A DNA stretch of 64,000 nt, taken from JAGNKE01 sp965230245. GTDB lineage: Bacteria > Pseudomonadota > Alphaproteobacteria > Micavibrionales > Micavibrionaceae. The position numbers and the translations under genes were made by a program. The stretch lies in the NCBI GenBank assembly GCA_965230245.1, contig OZ246000.1, positions 2,363,156-2,427,155 of the forward strand. The letters run 5' to 3'. This document shows, in pieces, positions 25,592 through 33,624 of the stretch (positions within the stretch are counted from its first letter, which is position 1; each line of letters begins with the position of its first letter). A model generated the notes under the pieces. That model worked only from the letters and a program-made list of their open reading frames with translations, had not been told where the DNA came from and did not search any database.

Positions 25592-25694
25592 GAATCAAAT
25601 GAATCGCTTAGCAGCGGTGTTCTCTTTATGTTCACATTAAGTTATTGACTCTAAAGCATTTTTTCACTTGACCACGAGAATCAATATATGATTC
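25592..25694. promoter_or_regulatory. cluster of five GANTC sites upstream of ftsB
   Basis: The 133-base gap before ftsB holds GAATC (25592-25596), GAATC (25601-25605), GACTC (25647-25651), GAATC (25678-25682) and GATTC (25690-25694). Random expectation is about one per 256 bases. In Alphaproteobacteria GANTC is methylated by CcrM and read by GcrA at promoters of cell division genes, and ftsB is a division gene. The cluster is seen directly; the regulatory role is inferred. Confidence 0.5.
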
Positions 25695-25703
25695 AGTAAG
25701 GAC

Positions 25704-26015
25704 ATGAAAAAGATTGTGGATAACAAAGAATTGATCAAGAAAAACATGCTCTTAGTTGCAGGGCTGTTTCTCGCTTTTTATTTTTCTTACCATGTATTTT
25801 CCGGCACACGTAGCTATTCGCAATATATGTCGCTTAAAGCAGAAGTAACTCAAAAACAACAAGTGCTGGATGTCGCAATTCGTGAGCGTGAACTCATGGA
25901 GTCCAAGGTGCGTTTGATGCGTCCAGGCACGCTGAGCGCGGATTTGCTGGAAGAAAGAGCCCGCGAGTTATTGGGTCTAAAATACCCTGAAGAGCTTATT
26001 ATTCTAGGCAATTAA
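25704..26015 (+). CDS. ftsB: FtsB/DivIC septum formation initiator protein
   Basis: This 103-residue bitopic protein has a membrane segment at about 15-32, a coiled-coil stretch (about 38-70) and the family C-terminal motif LLEERARELLGLKYPEE. FtsB forms a complex with FtsL and FtsQ that activates septal peptidoglycan synthesis. Placement between eno and pdhA is characteristic of Alphaproteobacteria. The upstream gap is rich in GANTC sites, which fits cell-cycle control. Confidence 0.92.
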   Translation: MKKIVDNKELIKKNMLLVAGLFLAFYFSYHVFSGTRSYSQYMSLKAEVTQKQQVLDVAIRERELMESKVRLMRPGTLSADLLEERARELLGLKYPEELIILGN

Positions 26016-26166
26016 ATTACAAATTCACCCAAATTATAGTTTTTTTCTTTTGGTAACAGCGTGTTGCGCTGCAAAAACCGTGTATTTTCTCTAGTCAGAT
26101 AATCTGAAATGTTGTAGCAAGTACATCATACAATATCTGTATAGTTTAAATAGGAGTTTTGAACCT

Positions 26167-27189
26167 GTGGCTTCATCAAAAACCAAGAAAAAAGCTAAAC
26201 TCAAAACCGTTTCCAACGTATCACCAGAACCGTCCGTAGAAGAGATGAAAACTCTTTACAGGGATATGCTTTTGATACGCCGGTTCGAGGAAAAAGCCGG
26301 ACAATTATACGGCATGGGACTAATCGGTGGTTTTTGCCACCTGTATATCGGTCAGGAAGCTGTTGTCACGGGCATCACTTCGGTACAAGAAGAACAAGAT
26401 ACTGTTGTCACATCGTACCGTGATCATGCACACATGTTGGCGTGTGACATGGACCCGAAAGGAATCATGGCGGAACTGACAGGACGTGTAACTGGATACT
26501 CGCGGGGGAAGGGCGGCTCCATGCACATGTTCAGTCTGGAAAAGAACTTCTTCGGTGGTCACGGCATTGTCGGCGCAAGCACTTCCATCGGTACGGGACT
26601 GGCCTTTAAACACAAATACAAGGAAGACGGCGGTGTCGCTGTGACCTATATGGGCGATGGTGCATCCAATCAGGGGCAAGTCGCCGAATGTTACAACATG
26701 GCAGCACTTTGGGATCTACCCGTTCTTTATGTCATCGAAAACAACCAATACGGTATGGGAACAAGCGTATCCCGTTCATCGGCAGGACAACTATACCGCC
26801 GCGGCGAAGGATACGGTATTCCGGGCGAGCAGGTAGACGGCATGGATGTCTTTGAGGTTCAGGCCGCCGCAAGACAGGCACTGGATTACGTCCGCTCCGG
26901 AAACGGTCCTTACATTCTGGAGGTTATGACATACCGCTATCGTGGTCACTCCATGTCCGACCCTGCGAAATATCGCACGAAGGAAGAAGTCAAAAATATG
27001 AAGGAAGATCGTGATCCGATCACGAAAATAAAAGACATGTTGATGGAAGCAAAGGTCAAAGAAGACGAACTGAAATCTATCGATAAGGAAATCAAAAACA
27101 TTGTCAGCGAAGCGGCAACATTTGCACAAGAATCACCTGAACCTGATCCGGAAGAGCTCTGGACAGACGTATTAGTGGAGACCGATTAA
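26167..27189 (+). CDS. pdhA: pyruvate dehydrogenase E1 component, alpha subunit
   Basis: PdhA with PdhB decarboxylates pyruvate using thiamine diphosphate. The 340-residue protein starts at a GTG with AGGAG upstream. It shows MLLIRRFEEKAGQLYGMG, GFCHLYIGQEAV, the RGKGGSMHMF segment and the thiamine diphosphate motif from GDGASNQGQ to IENN. The phosphorylation-loop region YRYRGHSMSDPAKYR is present. It begins the pdhA-pdhB-pdhC-lpd-lipA run; the gap before it (26016-26166) holds no gene. Confidence 0.97.
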   Translation: MASSKTKKKAKLKTVSNVSPEPSVEEMKTLYRDMLLIRRFEEKAGQLYGMGLIGGFCHLYIGQEAVVTGITSVQEEQDTVVTSYRDHAHMLACDMDPKGIMAELTGRVTGYSRGKGGSMHMFSLEKNFFGGHGIVGASTSIGTGLAFKHKYKEDGGVAVTYMGDGASNQGQVAECYNMAALWDLPVLYVIENNQYGMGTSVSRSSAGQLYRRGEGYGIPGEQVDGMDVFEVQAAARQALDYVRSGNGPYILEVMTYRYRGHSMSDPAKYRTKEEVKNMKEDRDPITKIKDMLMEAKVKEDELKSIDKEIKNIVSEAATFAQESPEPDPEELWTDVLVETD

Positions 27190-27190
27190 T

Positions 27191-28633
27191 ATGCCAATAC
27201 CCATTTTAATGCCCGCATTGTCGCCAACCATGACAGAAGGCAACCTCGCACGCTGGCTGAAATCCGAAGGGGATAAGGTTGAATCAGGCGATGTCATTGC
27301 TGAGATTGAAACTGATAAAGCAACAATGGAGGTCGAGGCCGTCGACGAAGGCGTCATTGGAAAAATACTGATCAACGAAGGCGCCGAAGGGGTAGCCGTC
27401 AATACAACAATTGCCGTTCTTCTTGAAGAAGGAGAAAGCGCAGACGATATTGACGAATCTGCGCTCTCAAACGGAGGAGGGCAAGCCGCTCCCAAACCAT
27501 CTGATGAAGAAGATTCTTCAGAAGAAGCGCCTTCACCTTCGGCGGGAACAACCGAACAACCCGTTGGGGCTAACATCGAAAACCGCGATATTCTGTATGC
27601 ACAAGGACAGGTTCTAGAACCGCCTGCATTCGATGAAAACGTCTTTACCGAAACACAAACTCTGACGGTGCGCGAAGCTCTTCGTGATGCAATGGCGGAG
27701 GAAATGCGACGTGACAAAGACATCTATCTTATGGGTGAGGAAGTCGCCGAATATCAGGGCGCATATAAAGTCTCCCAAGGACTGCTGGACGAATTCGGCG
27801 CAAAACGAGTTATTGATACGCCCATCACCGAACACGGTTTCGCAGGAACGGCAGTAGGCTCCGCAATGAGCGGCCTGAAACCGATTGTCGAATTCATGAC
27901 ATGGAACTTCGGGATGCAGGCGATCGACCACATAATCAACTCCGCAGCCAAGACATTGTACATGGCCGGCGGAAAACTGGGATGCCCGATTGTATTCCGT
28001 GGCCCGAACGGCGCAGCGGCGCGCGTGGGGGCACAGCATTCCCAATGTTATGCAAGTTGGTACGCACATATTCCTGGCCTCAAGGTCGTATCTCCATGGT
28101 CGGCGGCCGATGCAAAAGGCTTGTTAAAAGCGGCCATTCGTGACCCGAACCCTATTGTGTTCTTGGAAAATGAAATTTTGTACGGCCAGAGCTTCGAAGT
28201 ACCGACATCTGAAGACTATGTCGTGCCGTTAGGCAAAGCCAAAATCGAAAGAGCAGGAAACGATGTTACAATCGTCAGCTTCTCTATCATGGTCGGGAAA
28301 TCCCTTGAAGCCGCAGAAAAACTGGCAGAGGAGGGAATTGACGCCGAGGTTATTAACCTTCGCACAATTCGCCCGCTTGACCGCCATACCATTTTGGAAA
28401 GCCTGAAAAAGACCAACCGTATTGTCTGTGTCGAAGAAGGCTGGCCGTTCGCCGGTATCGGCGCAGAAATCGCTGCACTTATCGGGGAACACGCATTCGA
28501 CTATCTGGATGCACCGTTGGCACGCGTCTGCGCTGCTGATGTTCCACTGCCATATGCCGCAAATCTGGAAGCTTTGGCGCTTCCGCAAACGGATGAGATC
28601 GTCCATGCAGCCAAAAAAGTTTGCTACAAATAA
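27191..28633 (+). CDS. pdhB: pyruvate dehydrogenase E1 component, beta subunit with N-terminal lipoyl domain
   Basis: The first 77 residues are a lipoyl domain (lipoyl Lys in ETDKATMEVEAVDEG), followed by an acidic Ser/Pro linker (about 80-130) and the transketolase-like E1 beta domain from about 155 (LREALRDAMAEE is close to the visible VREALRDAMAEE start; DTPITEHGFAGTAVGSA, EFMTWNFGMQAIDHI). Lipoylated E1 beta is known in Alphaproteobacteria. The length of 480 reflects the fusion. It starts one base after pdhA stops. Confidence 0.96.
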   Translation: MPIPILMPALSPTMTEGNLARWLKSEGDKVESGDVIAEIETDKATMEVEAVDEGVIGKILINEGAEGVAVNTTIAVLLEEGESADDIDESALSNGGGQAAPKPSDEEDSSEEAPSPSAGTTEQPVGANIENRDILYAQGQVLEPPAFDENVFTETQTLTVREALRDAMAEEMRRDKDIYLMGEEVAEYQGAYKVSQGLLDEFGAKRVIDTPITEHGFAGTAVGSAMSGLKPIVEFMTWNFGMQAIDHIINSAAKTLYMAGGKLGCPIVFRGPNGAAARVGAQHSQCYASWYAHIPGLKVVSPWSAADAKGLLKAAIRDPNPIVFLENEILYGQSFEVPTSEDYVVPLGKAKIERAGNDVTIVSFSIMVGKSLEAAEKLAEEGIDAEVINLRTIRPLDRHTILESLKKTNRIVCVEEGWPFAGIGAEIAALIGEHAFDYLDAPLARVCAADVPLPYAANLEALALPQTDEIVHAAKKVCYK

Positions 28634-28652
28634 ACAATTCAGGAGACCACCA

Positions 28653-29093
28653 ATGAACTGGAAAACCGCATTTGCAATTATGATCCTAAGTACCGCTGTT
28701 GTGCAACCTGCAAAAGCCATTGAGGCCATGCTGGTTCGTACCGACATGTCTCAATGTGAAATGAACAAAAACATGACATTGGGTATCAACTTTAACAATG
28801 TATTCGTAACGGCTGAAGAATCCGGCGCATACGTGCAGACGAAGATCACCGAAATCGAAACAATTGCAAAAGAAAATGGCGTAGAAAAAATCCTAATTCA
28901 GAACATGAACTATAACATCAACTCTGTTCATGGCAGCTACAACCAGCCGAAAGTTGAGGGTCAGTTTAGATTACATGGCAACATTAACTTCCAACTACAG
29001 GGAGATAAAGAGCCGGTAAATCTTCTTAAAGCCCTCGATGAAAAGGGATATAACGTAAACTTTAGAGTGAATGCGAACCGCCAATGCCGATAA
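28653..29093 (+). CDS. small secreted protein inside the pdh operon, SIMPL-like
   Basis: The 146-residue product begins with a clear signal peptide (MNWKTAFAIMILSTAVV, cleavage near AKA at about 22). The mature part contains alternating strands and a helix (ITEIETIAKENGVEKILIQN) reminiscent of SIMPL/YggE periplasmic proteins, but the match is weak. AGGAG lies 7 bases before the ATG at 28653. The frame is open further upstream within pdhB, but that part is only pdhB read out of frame. Its last 10 bases overlap the pdhC start, so it is translationally coupled into the operon. The function is unknown. Confidence 0.75.
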   Translation: MNWKTAFAIMILSTAVVQPAKAIEAMLVRTDMSQCEMNKNMTLGINFNNVFVTAEESGAYVQTKITEIETIAKENGVEKILIQNMNYNINSVHGSYNQPKVEGQFRLHGNINFQLQGDKEPVNLLKALDEKGYNVNFRVNANRQCR

Positions 29094-30364
29094 ACGTAAC
29101 GATGCCGGCTCTGTCGCCGACAATGACAGAAGGGACACTGGCCAGATGGCTGAAATCTGAGGGCGATGCCGTTGAATCCGGTGATGTCATTGCCGAGATT
29201 GAAACCGACAAGGCCACGATGGAAGTCGAAGCCGTTGACGAAGGCACCATCGGTAAAATCCTGATTGAGGCTGGCACAGAAAACGTTCCCGTTAATGATG
29301 TCATTGCAATTCTTCTTGAAGAAGGGGAAGACAAATCCGCGTTGGAAAATATGCCCGCACCCTCCAAATCGGATGCCGCTGCTGCTGCAAAAGAGGAAAA
29401 GACAGAAGAGCATAAAGCTCCAAGCAAAACAGAAACAACAGCAAAACCATCACCTCAACCCCAAACTTCGCAAGACAAAGGAGGGCGCATCTTTGCAAGC
29501 CCTCTGGCCAAACGCATCGCTGCAGACGTAGGTCTCGACCTCTCTTCCATCAAGGGATCAGGACCGAGGGGACGTATTATCAAGGCTGATGTCGAGCAAG
29601 CCAAAAAAGCGCCAAAACCAAGCGTAGCAAATCAATCGCCTGCACTCGACGGTGATTATGAAGTGAATGCATTCGGAATGGCATACAAGGCAATCCCAAA
29701 CAATAACATCAAGAAAATAACGGCCAAGCGCCTGACGGAATCCAAACAAACCGTTCCACACTTCTATTTAACGGTTGAATGTATTCTGGACAATCTTCTG
29801 GCTGCTCGTAAAAACATCAATGATCAGGCAAACGGTGAATTCAAACTCTCCGTAAATGACTTTGTTGTGAAAGCAGCTGCAATGGCCTTAAAAGCTTATC
29901 CGCCCGCGAATGTTTCATGGACGAACGAAGCGGTTCATCAATTCCTGAAAGCCGATGTATCTGTTGCTGTTGCCACACCGAACGGCCTCATGACACCGAT
30001 CGTAAAAGCCGCCGAAGACAAGGGCTTACAGCAAATTTCGGCAGAAATCAAAGATCTTGCGGGACGAGCAAAAGACGGCAAATTAAAGCCTGAAGAATTT
30101 CAGGGGGGATCCTTCACAGTGTCAAACCTCGGCATGTTCGGCGTGAAAGAGTTCGATGCAATTATCAACCCGCCGCAAGCCTGTATCCTCGCCATCGGTG
30201 CAGGAAACCAGCAGCCGGTTGTTGAAAACGGCGAAATCAAGATCAAGACGGTTATGAATTGTACGCTCTCAGTTGACCACAGAGCGGTAGACGGTGCCAT
30301 CGGCGCTCAATACCTTCAGGTCTTCAAGAGATACATCGAAAACCCTGTCAGCATGCTGGTCTAA
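29084..30364 (+). CDS. pdhC: pyruvate dehydrogenase E2, dihydrolipoamide acetyltransferase
   Basis: PdhC transfers the acetyl group to CoA and forms the core of the pyruvate dehydrogenase complex. The 426-residue protein has one lipoyl domain (1-77, Lys in ETDKATMEVEAVDEG), a charged linker, a peripheral subunit-binding domain (about 128-165, FASPLAKRIAADVGLDLSSI) and the catalytic domain ending in the SVDHRAVDGAIGAQYL motif with the catalytic His and Asp. The lipoyl domain is nearly the same as the one in pdhB. Confidence 0.97.
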   Translation: MPINVTMPALSPTMTEGTLARWLKSEGDAVESGDVIAEIETDKATMEVEAVDEGTIGKILIEAGTENVPVNDVIAILLEEGEDKSALENMPAPSKSDAAAAAKEEKTEEHKAPSKTETTAKPSPQPQTSQDKGGRIFASPLAKRIAADVGLDLSSIKGSGPRGRIIKADVEQAKKAPKPSVANQSPALDGDYEVNAFGMAYKAIPNNNIKKITAKRLTESKQTVPHFYLTVECILDNLLAARKNINDQANGEFKLSVNDFVVKAAAMALKAYPPANVSWTNEAVHQFLKADVSVAVATPNGLMTPIVKAAEDKGLQQISAEIKDLAGRAKDGKLKPEEFQGGSFTVSNLGMFGVKEFDAIINPPQACILAIGAGNQQPVVENGEIKIKTVMNCTLSVDHRAVDGAIGAQYLQVFKRYIENPVSMLV

Positions 30365-30374
30365 AAGGACGGAA

Positions 30375-30920
30375 ATGATAGACAAGCTTCCAATCATAGG
30401 TGTGATGGGATCCCATGAAAAATCATGGGACGAATTCGCCGTGCCCGTAGGCAAAATGATTGCTCAGCACGATTATCATCTTTTAACGGGCGCAGGAGCA
30501 GGAGTGATGACGTCCGTTGCCAAAGCATTTTCGGAACAGAAAGATCGTGCAGGCGTAAGTATAGGAATTGTACCGACGGTTGATTATGACGGAAACTTTA
30601 TTCCGCGTGAGAAATACCCGAACCCCTTCATTGAAATCCCGATTCTCACACCTTTGGACATAAAAGCACAAAACGATACGACACCGTTCAGCCGAAATTA
30701 CGTGAACATTATGACCAGCAACGCGTTGATTATTCTGCCCGGCGAACACGGTACAAAAAACGAAGTGTCCTTGGCTTTACAATTTAAAAAACCGATGATC
30801 CTCTTCGGCCCCGAAGCGGCATTTAAACAATTCCCGGAACATCCCACACGTACCGATGATATCGAAGAGGTTCGGGAGTTCCTTGAAAAAACAGTCACAA
30901 AAATCAGAACCGATGATTAA
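30375..30920 (+). CDS. SLOG/LOG-superfamily Rossmann-fold protein
   Basis: The 181-residue product resembles TIGR00725-type and molybdenum-cofactor-carrier-like SLOG proteins. It has IGVMGSHEKSW at the N-terminus, LLTGAGAGVMTSVAKAF (the GGGxxGxM-type loop), IGIVPTV, SRNYVNIMTSNALIILPGEHGTKNEV (the PGGxGTxxE-like motif) and KKPMILFG. Such proteins bind nucleotides or small ligands; some cleave cytokinin-like nucleotides. The ATG at 30375 follows GGAC/GGAA, 10 bases after pdhC. Its place inside the pdh-lpd cluster suggests co-expression only, not a role. Confidence 0.72.
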   Translation: MIDKLPIIGVMGSHEKSWDEFAVPVGKMIAQHDYHLLTGAGAGVMTSVAKAFSEQKDRAGVSIGIVPTVDYDGNFIPREKYPNPFIEIPILTPLDIKAQNDTTPFSRNYVNIMTSNALIILPGEHGTKNEVSLALQFKKPMILFGPEAAFKQFPEHPTRTDDIEEVREFLEKTVTKIRTDD

Positions 30921-30935
30921 AAGGAAAACGTGTTA

Positions 30936-32339
30936 ATGAGCAAGGATAAGACTTCAGATCTGATTGTAATCGGTGGCGGCCCCGGTGGATATGTCGCGGC
31001 AATTCGCGCGGCGCAACTCGGTATGAAGGTCACACTTGTTGAATCCCAGCATCTGGGCGGGATTTGTCTGAACTGGGGCTGCATCCCGACGAAGGCGCTT
31101 TTACGCTCCAGCGAAATCCATCACCTGATGCAAAATCTTGATGCTTACGGGTTTTCTGCCAAAGATATCAAATTCGACATCAAGAAAGTTGTCGAGCGTT
31201 CCCGCGGGGTAGCGTCACAGCTTTCTAAAGGCGTACAACATCTCCTTAAAAAGAATAAGGTTACAGTCGTTGACGGCTGGGGCAAGCTTGCAGGAAAAGG
31301 TAAAGTCATTGTTGAAAAAGATGGAAAGAAAATAGACGAACTTTCTGCCAAAAACATCATCGTTGCCACAGGCGCACGTGCACGCGAGTTGCCCGGTATG
31401 GAACCTGACGGCAAACTGGTCTGGACATATAAAGAAGCCATGGTGCCGGAAAAAATGCCAAAATCCATTCTGGTCGTCGGGTCCGGTGCTATCGGAATTG
31501 AATTCGCCAGCTTTTACCGTTTCATGGGTGCGGAAGTCACTGTTGTGGAAGTCGTTGACCGTATCTTGCCTGTTGAAGATGAAGAAATTTCAGCCTTCGC
31601 ACACAAGCAATTCGAAAAACAGGGCATGAAAATCCTGACAGGTGCAAAAGTTACCAAACTGGATAAGTCCAAGAGCAATGTAAAAGCGACGATTGAGACA
31701 GCGAAGGGCAAACAGGAAATCACGGTTGATAACGTCATTATGGCGGTCGGAATCGTTGGAAATACTGAAAATGTCGGCCTCGATAAAACCAAGGTAAAGG
31801 TGGATCGTGGCCACATTATAACCAATGAGTGGCTCGAAACCGACGAGCCGGGAGTATATGCCATCGGCGATGTTACAGGACCGCCGTGGCTGGCGCATAA
31901 GGCAAGCCATGAAGGTGTGATCTGTGTTGAAAAAATCGCAGGCCAAAAAGATGTTCATCCCCTGAAAAAAGGGAACATCCCCGGCTGTACCTATTGCACC
32001 CCGCAAGTTGCATCTGTCGGTCTTACTGAAAAAGCTGCAAAAGAGCAGGGCTATAAAATCAAGGTTGGGCGCTTCCCGTTTATGGGGAACGGGAAAGCCA
32101 TTGCACTTGGGGAGCCAGAAGGTCTTGTAAAAACCATCTTCGATGAAAAGACAGGAGAACTCCTCGGCGCACATATGGTTGGCGCAGAAGTCACCGAAAT
32201 GATACAGGGATACGGCATCGCTAAAACGCTCGAAACCACGGAAATAGATTTGATGCATACGATCTTCCCGCATCCAACCCTATCCGAAATGATGCACGAA
32301 AGCGTACTGGATGCCTATGGTAAGGCCATCCACTTCTAG
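30936..32339 (+). CDS. lpd: dihydrolipoamide dehydrogenase (E3)
   Basis: E3 reoxidises dihydrolipoamide and passes electrons to NAD. The 467-residue flavoprotein has the FAD-binding IVIGGGPGGYVAAIRAAQLG, the redox disulfide GGICLNWGCIPTKALL, the NAD-binding VVGSGAIGIEFASFYRFMG, the second FAD motif VYAIGDVTGPPWLAHKA and the C-terminal His-Glu motif HPTLSEMMHE. The ATG at 30936 has GGAA upstream; a GTG at 30930 is the alternative. It completes the pyruvate dehydrogenase set. Confidence 0.97.
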   Translation: MSKDKTSDLIVIGGGPGGYVAAIRAAQLGMKVTLVESQHLGGICLNWGCIPTKALLRSSEIHHLMQNLDAYGFSAKDIKFDIKKVVERSRGVASQLSKGVQHLLKKNKVTVVDGWGKLAGKGKVIVEKDGKKIDELSAKNIIVATGARARELPGMEPDGKLVWTYKEAMVPEKMPKSILVVGSGAIGIEFASFYRFMGAEVTVVEVVDRILPVEDEEISAFAHKQFEKQGMKILTGAKVTKLDKSKSNVKATIETAKGKQEITVDNVIMAVGIVGNTENVGLDKTKVKVDRGHIITNEWLETDEPGVYAIGDVTGPPWLAHKASHEGVICVEKIAGQKDVHPLKKGNIPGCTYCTPQVASVGLTEKAAKEQGYKIKVGRFPFMGNGKAIALGEPEGLVKTIFDEKTGELLGAHMVGAEVTEMIQGYGIAKTLETTEIDLMHTIFPHPTLSEMMHESVLDAYGKAIHF

Positions 32340-32347
32340 CATAAGAT

Positions 32348-32395
32348 AAAGAGTGAATTCGCACGTCTAATCGGCGTATGATAAGTTCACTTTTT
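32348..32395 (+). terminator. terminator-like hairpin after lpd
   Basis: AAAGAGTGAATT (32348-32359) pairs with AGTTCACTTTTT (32384-32395) over 12 positions including two G-U pairs, with a 24-base loop that can itself pair through CGC and GCG. The right arm ends in five T residues. It lies just after the lpd stop and would separate the pdh operon from the next genes. Confidence 0.5.
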
Positions 32396-32412
32396 ACGTG
32401 GAAGGTAAGAAC

Positions 32413-33018
32413 ATGAAAAAATTACTGCCTGTCATTGCGTTAGTCATTGTCGTTGGTATCGCCGTCTTGGTCATGGTGCCGTTTGGAAACGAAGTGAAGA
32501 ACAGCCTAGATCAAAAGACACCTGAAACTTCACAAACCTCTGAATCGTCAAGCGCATCAAAGACCAATAGCGATATCGAACAATCTATCGTTGATTATTA
32601 CGCGAACATCGAGAAATTCATGTCTACCCCAACAGCGGATAAAGACAAACTGGTTAAGCTTCTTGAGGAGCATTTGGCAGAGGATTACATTCATTATGAT
32701 GTGAGTAGCCCGAAGGCTGATCTGGCTGAGATCGAACCTGACTCCGAGCCGAAAGGAAAAGACCTGACCATTTTTGAGATCCAAGAAGACACGAAGACCT
32801 TCGCCAAGACAAGCATGAATGTCGAATTGTTAAAAATTGAACCGAGCGGAAATGAAGCAATTGTTACCCTCACGAGCAATTATCAAACCACAGAAAGCGA
32901 GAGCGGCCTAACGACCTCGCACCGCATGTACTGTATTGATAAATTTCGAATGAACGAAAACGGTAACGCCGAAATGTATTACTGTATCTGTAAACCGAAT
33001 AATGAAACCGGGGAGTAG
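32413..33018 (+). CDS. membrane-anchored hypothetical protein, possible NTF2-like fold
   Basis: This 201-residue protein has a hydrophobic N-terminal segment (about 4-24) that is either a signal anchor or a signal peptide, then a Ser/Thr-rich spacer and a domain from about 55. That domain starts with helices (DYYANIEKFMSTP, KLVKLLEEHLAEDY) followed by strands (AIVTLTSNYQTTE, EMYYCICKP). The layout fits the NTF2-like or SnoaL-like fold, an inference from pattern only. GGAAGG precedes the ATG at 32413. The neighbour at 33022 has a similar helix-strand pattern and may be a distant paralogue. Confidence 0.62.
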   Translation: MKKLLPVIALVIVVGIAVLVMVPFGNEVKNSLDQKTPETSQTSESSSASKTNSDIEQSIVDYYANIEKFMSTPTADKDKLVKLLEEHLAEDYIHYDVSSPKADLAEIEPDSEPKGKDLTIFEIQEDTKTFAKTSMNVELLKIEPSGNEAIVTLTSNYQTTESESGLTTSHRMYCIDKFRMNENGNAEMYYCICKPNNETGE

Positions 33019-33021
33019 CAA

Positions 33022-33576
33022 ATGAAACAAAGTTTGAAAACAGGATTACTCACAGCATTAATTTGCTTGGTTTCCTTACCTTCAATAGCCCGGCAAATTA
33101 CAAAAGAAGAACTAACAAACTATTTCGAGAAAGTTGTTTCTTTATATACCGGCGATGATATGCAAACAGATGAGATACTCGCTTTTCTTGATGAATACGT
33201 ATCAGAAGATGCACACTTTGTTCTGAAAATGAACTACAGCAGTGAAGCAGAACAACGCGAAGCAAAATTTAACTTCGAACAACTCAAACAAACCTTGAGA
33301 GAACATTTCGGCCGAATGTTTGGCTCCGAGGCACGCTACAAGATTGAAGAAACGAAATTCAATGAGGACAAAACCGAAGTTGTCGTGAAATATCACTTCT
33401 GGCACAACACAGGCGTAACCACATTTGATCAACAACGCGGCCTAGAAGCACAAGTACAATTCCGCTCTTTGGCTTTATGTGAGGAAAAGTTCGCATTGGA
33501 GGCAGAAAAACTAAAACTACAACACAGCGAATGCGCGCAGGATATTTCCGTAACACAGCCAATATATGTTGAATAA
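33022..33576 (+). CDS. exported hypothetical protein, possible NTF2-like paralogue
   Basis: The 184-residue product has a signal peptide (about 1-23, ending SIA) and a mature domain starting ELTNYFEKVVSLY and ILAFLDEYVSEDAHFV. This resembles the helix pattern of the preceding gene. The strands TEVVVKYHFWHNTG and EAQVQFRSLALC follow. It starts 3 bases after the previous gene, so the two are almost certainly co-expressed. No family was firmly recognised and the function is unknown. Confidence 0.62.
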   Translation: MKQSLKTGLLTALICLVSLPSIARQITKEELTNYFEKVVSLYTGDDMQTDEILAFLDEYVSEDAHFVLKMNYSSEAEQREAKFNFEQLKQTLREHFGRMFGSEARYKIEETKFNEDKTEVVVKYHFWHNTGVTTFDQQRGLEAQVQFRSLALCEEKFALEAEKLKLQHSECAQDISVTQPIYVE

Positions 33577-33624
33577 AACGGCATTAAGGTATAAAACCCT
33601 CACAAAGCGAATATAAGGCGGAAA

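Noticed and set aside
26057..26071. CAGCG-TGTTG-CGCTG hairpin before pdhA
   Set aside because: The stem is only 5 pairs with no T-run after it, so neither a terminator nor a riboswitch can be supported.
28422..28652. Upstream 77-codon extension of the secreted gene inside pdhB
   Set aside because: It is pdhB read in another frame. The signal peptide and AGGAG site show translation starts at 28653.
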